From positions 1-6,682 of the forward strand of contig DATMNI010000310.1 in NCBI GenBank assembly GCA_035570275.1: 6,682 bases of DNA, in the 5' to 3' direction. The notes under the pieces were generated by a model, which saw only the letters and a program-made list of their open reading frames with translations, ran no database searches and was not told where the DNA came from. Numbering within the stretch: the stretch's first letter is position 1; each line of letters begins with the position of its first letter. Below, piece by piece: positions 5,815 to 6,682 of the stretch. The translations under genes and the position numbers were made by a program. The stretch is from DATMNI01 sp035570275 (GTDB lineage: Bacteria > Acidobacteriota > Terriglobia > Bryobacterales > Bryobacteraceae).

Positions 5815-6682
5815 ATGAAACCTCAATTCGAACACGTCACAATCCCCGAAAGCTGTTCCATTCGTGTGTTCAACCGCCGGGTTTCGGTTATTCCCTTTGA
5901 GTGGCATCGCCATCCGGAATGCGAACTGACCCTGACGCTGAACAGCCGCGGATTGCGTTTCGTGGCGGATCATATCGGTTCGTACGATTCTCACGACCTG
6001 GTGCTTCTGCCGCCGAATATGCCGCACACGTGGGCATCCAGTGTCGCGATCGATGAATCAAACCCGCATGATGAGTCAAACCCGCATGATGAATCAAACC
6101 CGCACATCGCTATCGTCGTCTGGTTTACCGAAGCCTGGGCCCTGGAGCTTGCAGGCACGTGCCCGGAGTATGCTTCCCTACGCCCGTTGCTCCGACGGTC
6201 GTCCGGCGGTCTGAGTTTTCCGACCTCGGCGGGAAAGATGATGGAATCGCGTCTGCCGGGACTGCTTTCGAATTCCGCGCGCGACCGACTTCGAGCCGCC
6301 CTGGATGTGCTGACTGAGCTTGCTGAGACGGATGCGGTCCCGCTGGCAATCACACCACAGAAGGCATTCTGCATCAGAGCGGATGATTCGGTTCAATTGA
6401 ACCGAATCCTGCAGCTGTTGCACGAGCGCTTCGCGGAACCGATTCGGATGCACGATTTGTGCGCTGCGGGAAACATGTCGGAGCGATCTCTTCACCGGCT
6501 GTTCGTTCGTCACCTGGGCGAGAACGTGACCGACTACCTCGGCCGGTTGCGGATCGGACGGGCTTGCATGTGGCTGGTGGAGACGGACCGGCCCATCAGC
6601 ATGATCGCCACAGATGTGGGCTTTTCTAATTTGTCCAACTTCAATCGCCGGTTCCGGGCAATGCGGCATATGACGCCGAAAG
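5815..6682 (+). CDS. AraC-family transcriptional regulator with cupin sensor domain (3' partial)
   Basis: The open frame runs from the ATG at 5815 to the window edge: 289 codons, no stop, probably missing only a short C-terminal tail. Residues about 15-110 form an N-terminal cupin-like sensor domain: WHRHPECELTL carries the HxHxxxE metal-type motif (H31, H33, E37), and PPNMPHTW supplies a fourth candidate ligand (H71). The C-terminal AraC DNA-binding domain (about 193-289) has two helix-turn-helix units, near MSERSLHRLFVRHLG (221-235) and ISMIATDVGFSNLSNFNRRF (261-280). An in-frame TAG at 5800-5802 makes 5815 the earliest ATG. No properly spaced Shine-Dalgarno is visible; AAAGG directly abuts the ATG, so translation may be leaderless or weak. 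Two oddities are a threefold DESNPH repeat (80-97) and a perfect palindrome in the linker codons. It likely senses a small molecule and controls the divergent operon (inference). Confidence 0.92.
   Translation, partial: MKPQFEHVTIPESCSIRVFNRRVSVIPFEWHRHPECELTLTLNSRGLRFVADHIGSYDSHDLVLLPPNMPHTWASSVAIDESNPHDESNPHDESNPHIAIVVWFTEAWALELAGTCPEYASLRPLLRRSSGGLSFPTSAGKMMESRLPGLLSNSARDRLRAALDVLTELAETDAVPLAITPQKAFCIRADDSVQLNRILQLLHERFAEPIRMHDLCAAGNMSERSLHRLFVRHLGENVTDYLGRLRIGRACMWLVETDRPISMIATDVGFSNLSNFNRRFRAMRHMTPK
6052..6105 (+). repeat. In-frame 18-bp x 3 minisatellite in the regulator
   Basis: Three uninterrupted 18-bp copies start at 6052, 6070 and 6088. Copy 1 is GATGAATCAAACCCGCAT. Copy 2 has one change (GAA to GAG) and copy 3 one change (CAT to CAC), both synonymous. 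They encode DESNPH three times (residues 80-97), immediately after the cupin's second conserved motif (PHTW) and before the strand AIVVWF. Confidence 0.97.
6385..6408. repeat. Perfect 24-bp palindrome inside the regulator gene
   Basis: The left half GATTCGGTTCAA is followed directly by its exact reverse complement TTGAACCGAATC. It encodes residues 191-198 (DSVQLNRI), at the junction of the sensor and DNA-binding domains. The symmetry stops at both ends. It has the form of a two-fold symmetric operator, and it contains ATTCGG, the hexamer repeated upstream of the gene. As RNA it could fold into a 10-bp hairpin with a 4-nt loop. Confidence 0.9.

Noticed and set aside
5991..6374. Minus-strand open frame with a repeated CGFDSS peptide
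   Set aside because: The repeat is only the antisense reading of the 18-bp minisatellite in the AraC-family gene, whose plus-strand frame has clear domain homology.

Overview
The window holds a tightly packed minus-strand operon of three genes and one divergent plus-strand regulator that runs off the right edge. The DNA is moderately GC-rich. The core pair is an exported PSD/PSCyt-type c-type cytochrome protein (DUF1587-DUF1595-DUF1592-DUF1588-DUF1585 architecture) followed by a Tat-exported DUF1552 protein. Such pairs are abundant in Acidobacteriota (Bryobacter/Solibacter relatives), Planctomycetota and Verrucomicrobiota. An acidobacterial soil-type organism is my best guess. It rests on family distribution and sequence style, not on a phylogenetic marker.

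Layout from right to left along the operon: an intergenic region of about 200 bp (5614-5814) separates the operon head from the divergent AraC-family regulator. The DUF1592 cytochrome gene (5613-3067) overlaps the DUF1552 gene (3070-1733) by 4 bp (ATGA). The DUF1552 gene overlaps a YbiU-like DUF1479 gene (1740-415) by 8 bp. Both overlaps suggest translational coupling. Bases 1-414, downstream of the operon, contain a weak hairpin and no gene I can identify.

How the genes may work together (inference): an AraC-type sensor with a cupin-like ligand pocket controls a periplasmic di-heme protein carrying a probable beta-sandwich (carbohydrate-binding-like) domain, its DUF1552 partner, and a cytoplasmic Fe(II)/2-oxoglutarate-type oxygenase-like protein. 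This would suit uptake or oxidative processing of an organic compound, perhaps a sugar derivative. No gene here has a substrate that can be read from sequence.

The most unusual signals are these: (1) the first codons of the DUF1592 and DUF1479 genes are near-identical at DNA level, so the cytochrome/DUF1552 pair is bracketed by two direct copies of one gene start; (2) a perfect three-copy 18-bp in-frame minisatellite lies in the sensor domain of the regulator; (3) a perfect 24-bp palindrome lies inside the regulator's coding sequence, at the linker between its two domains.
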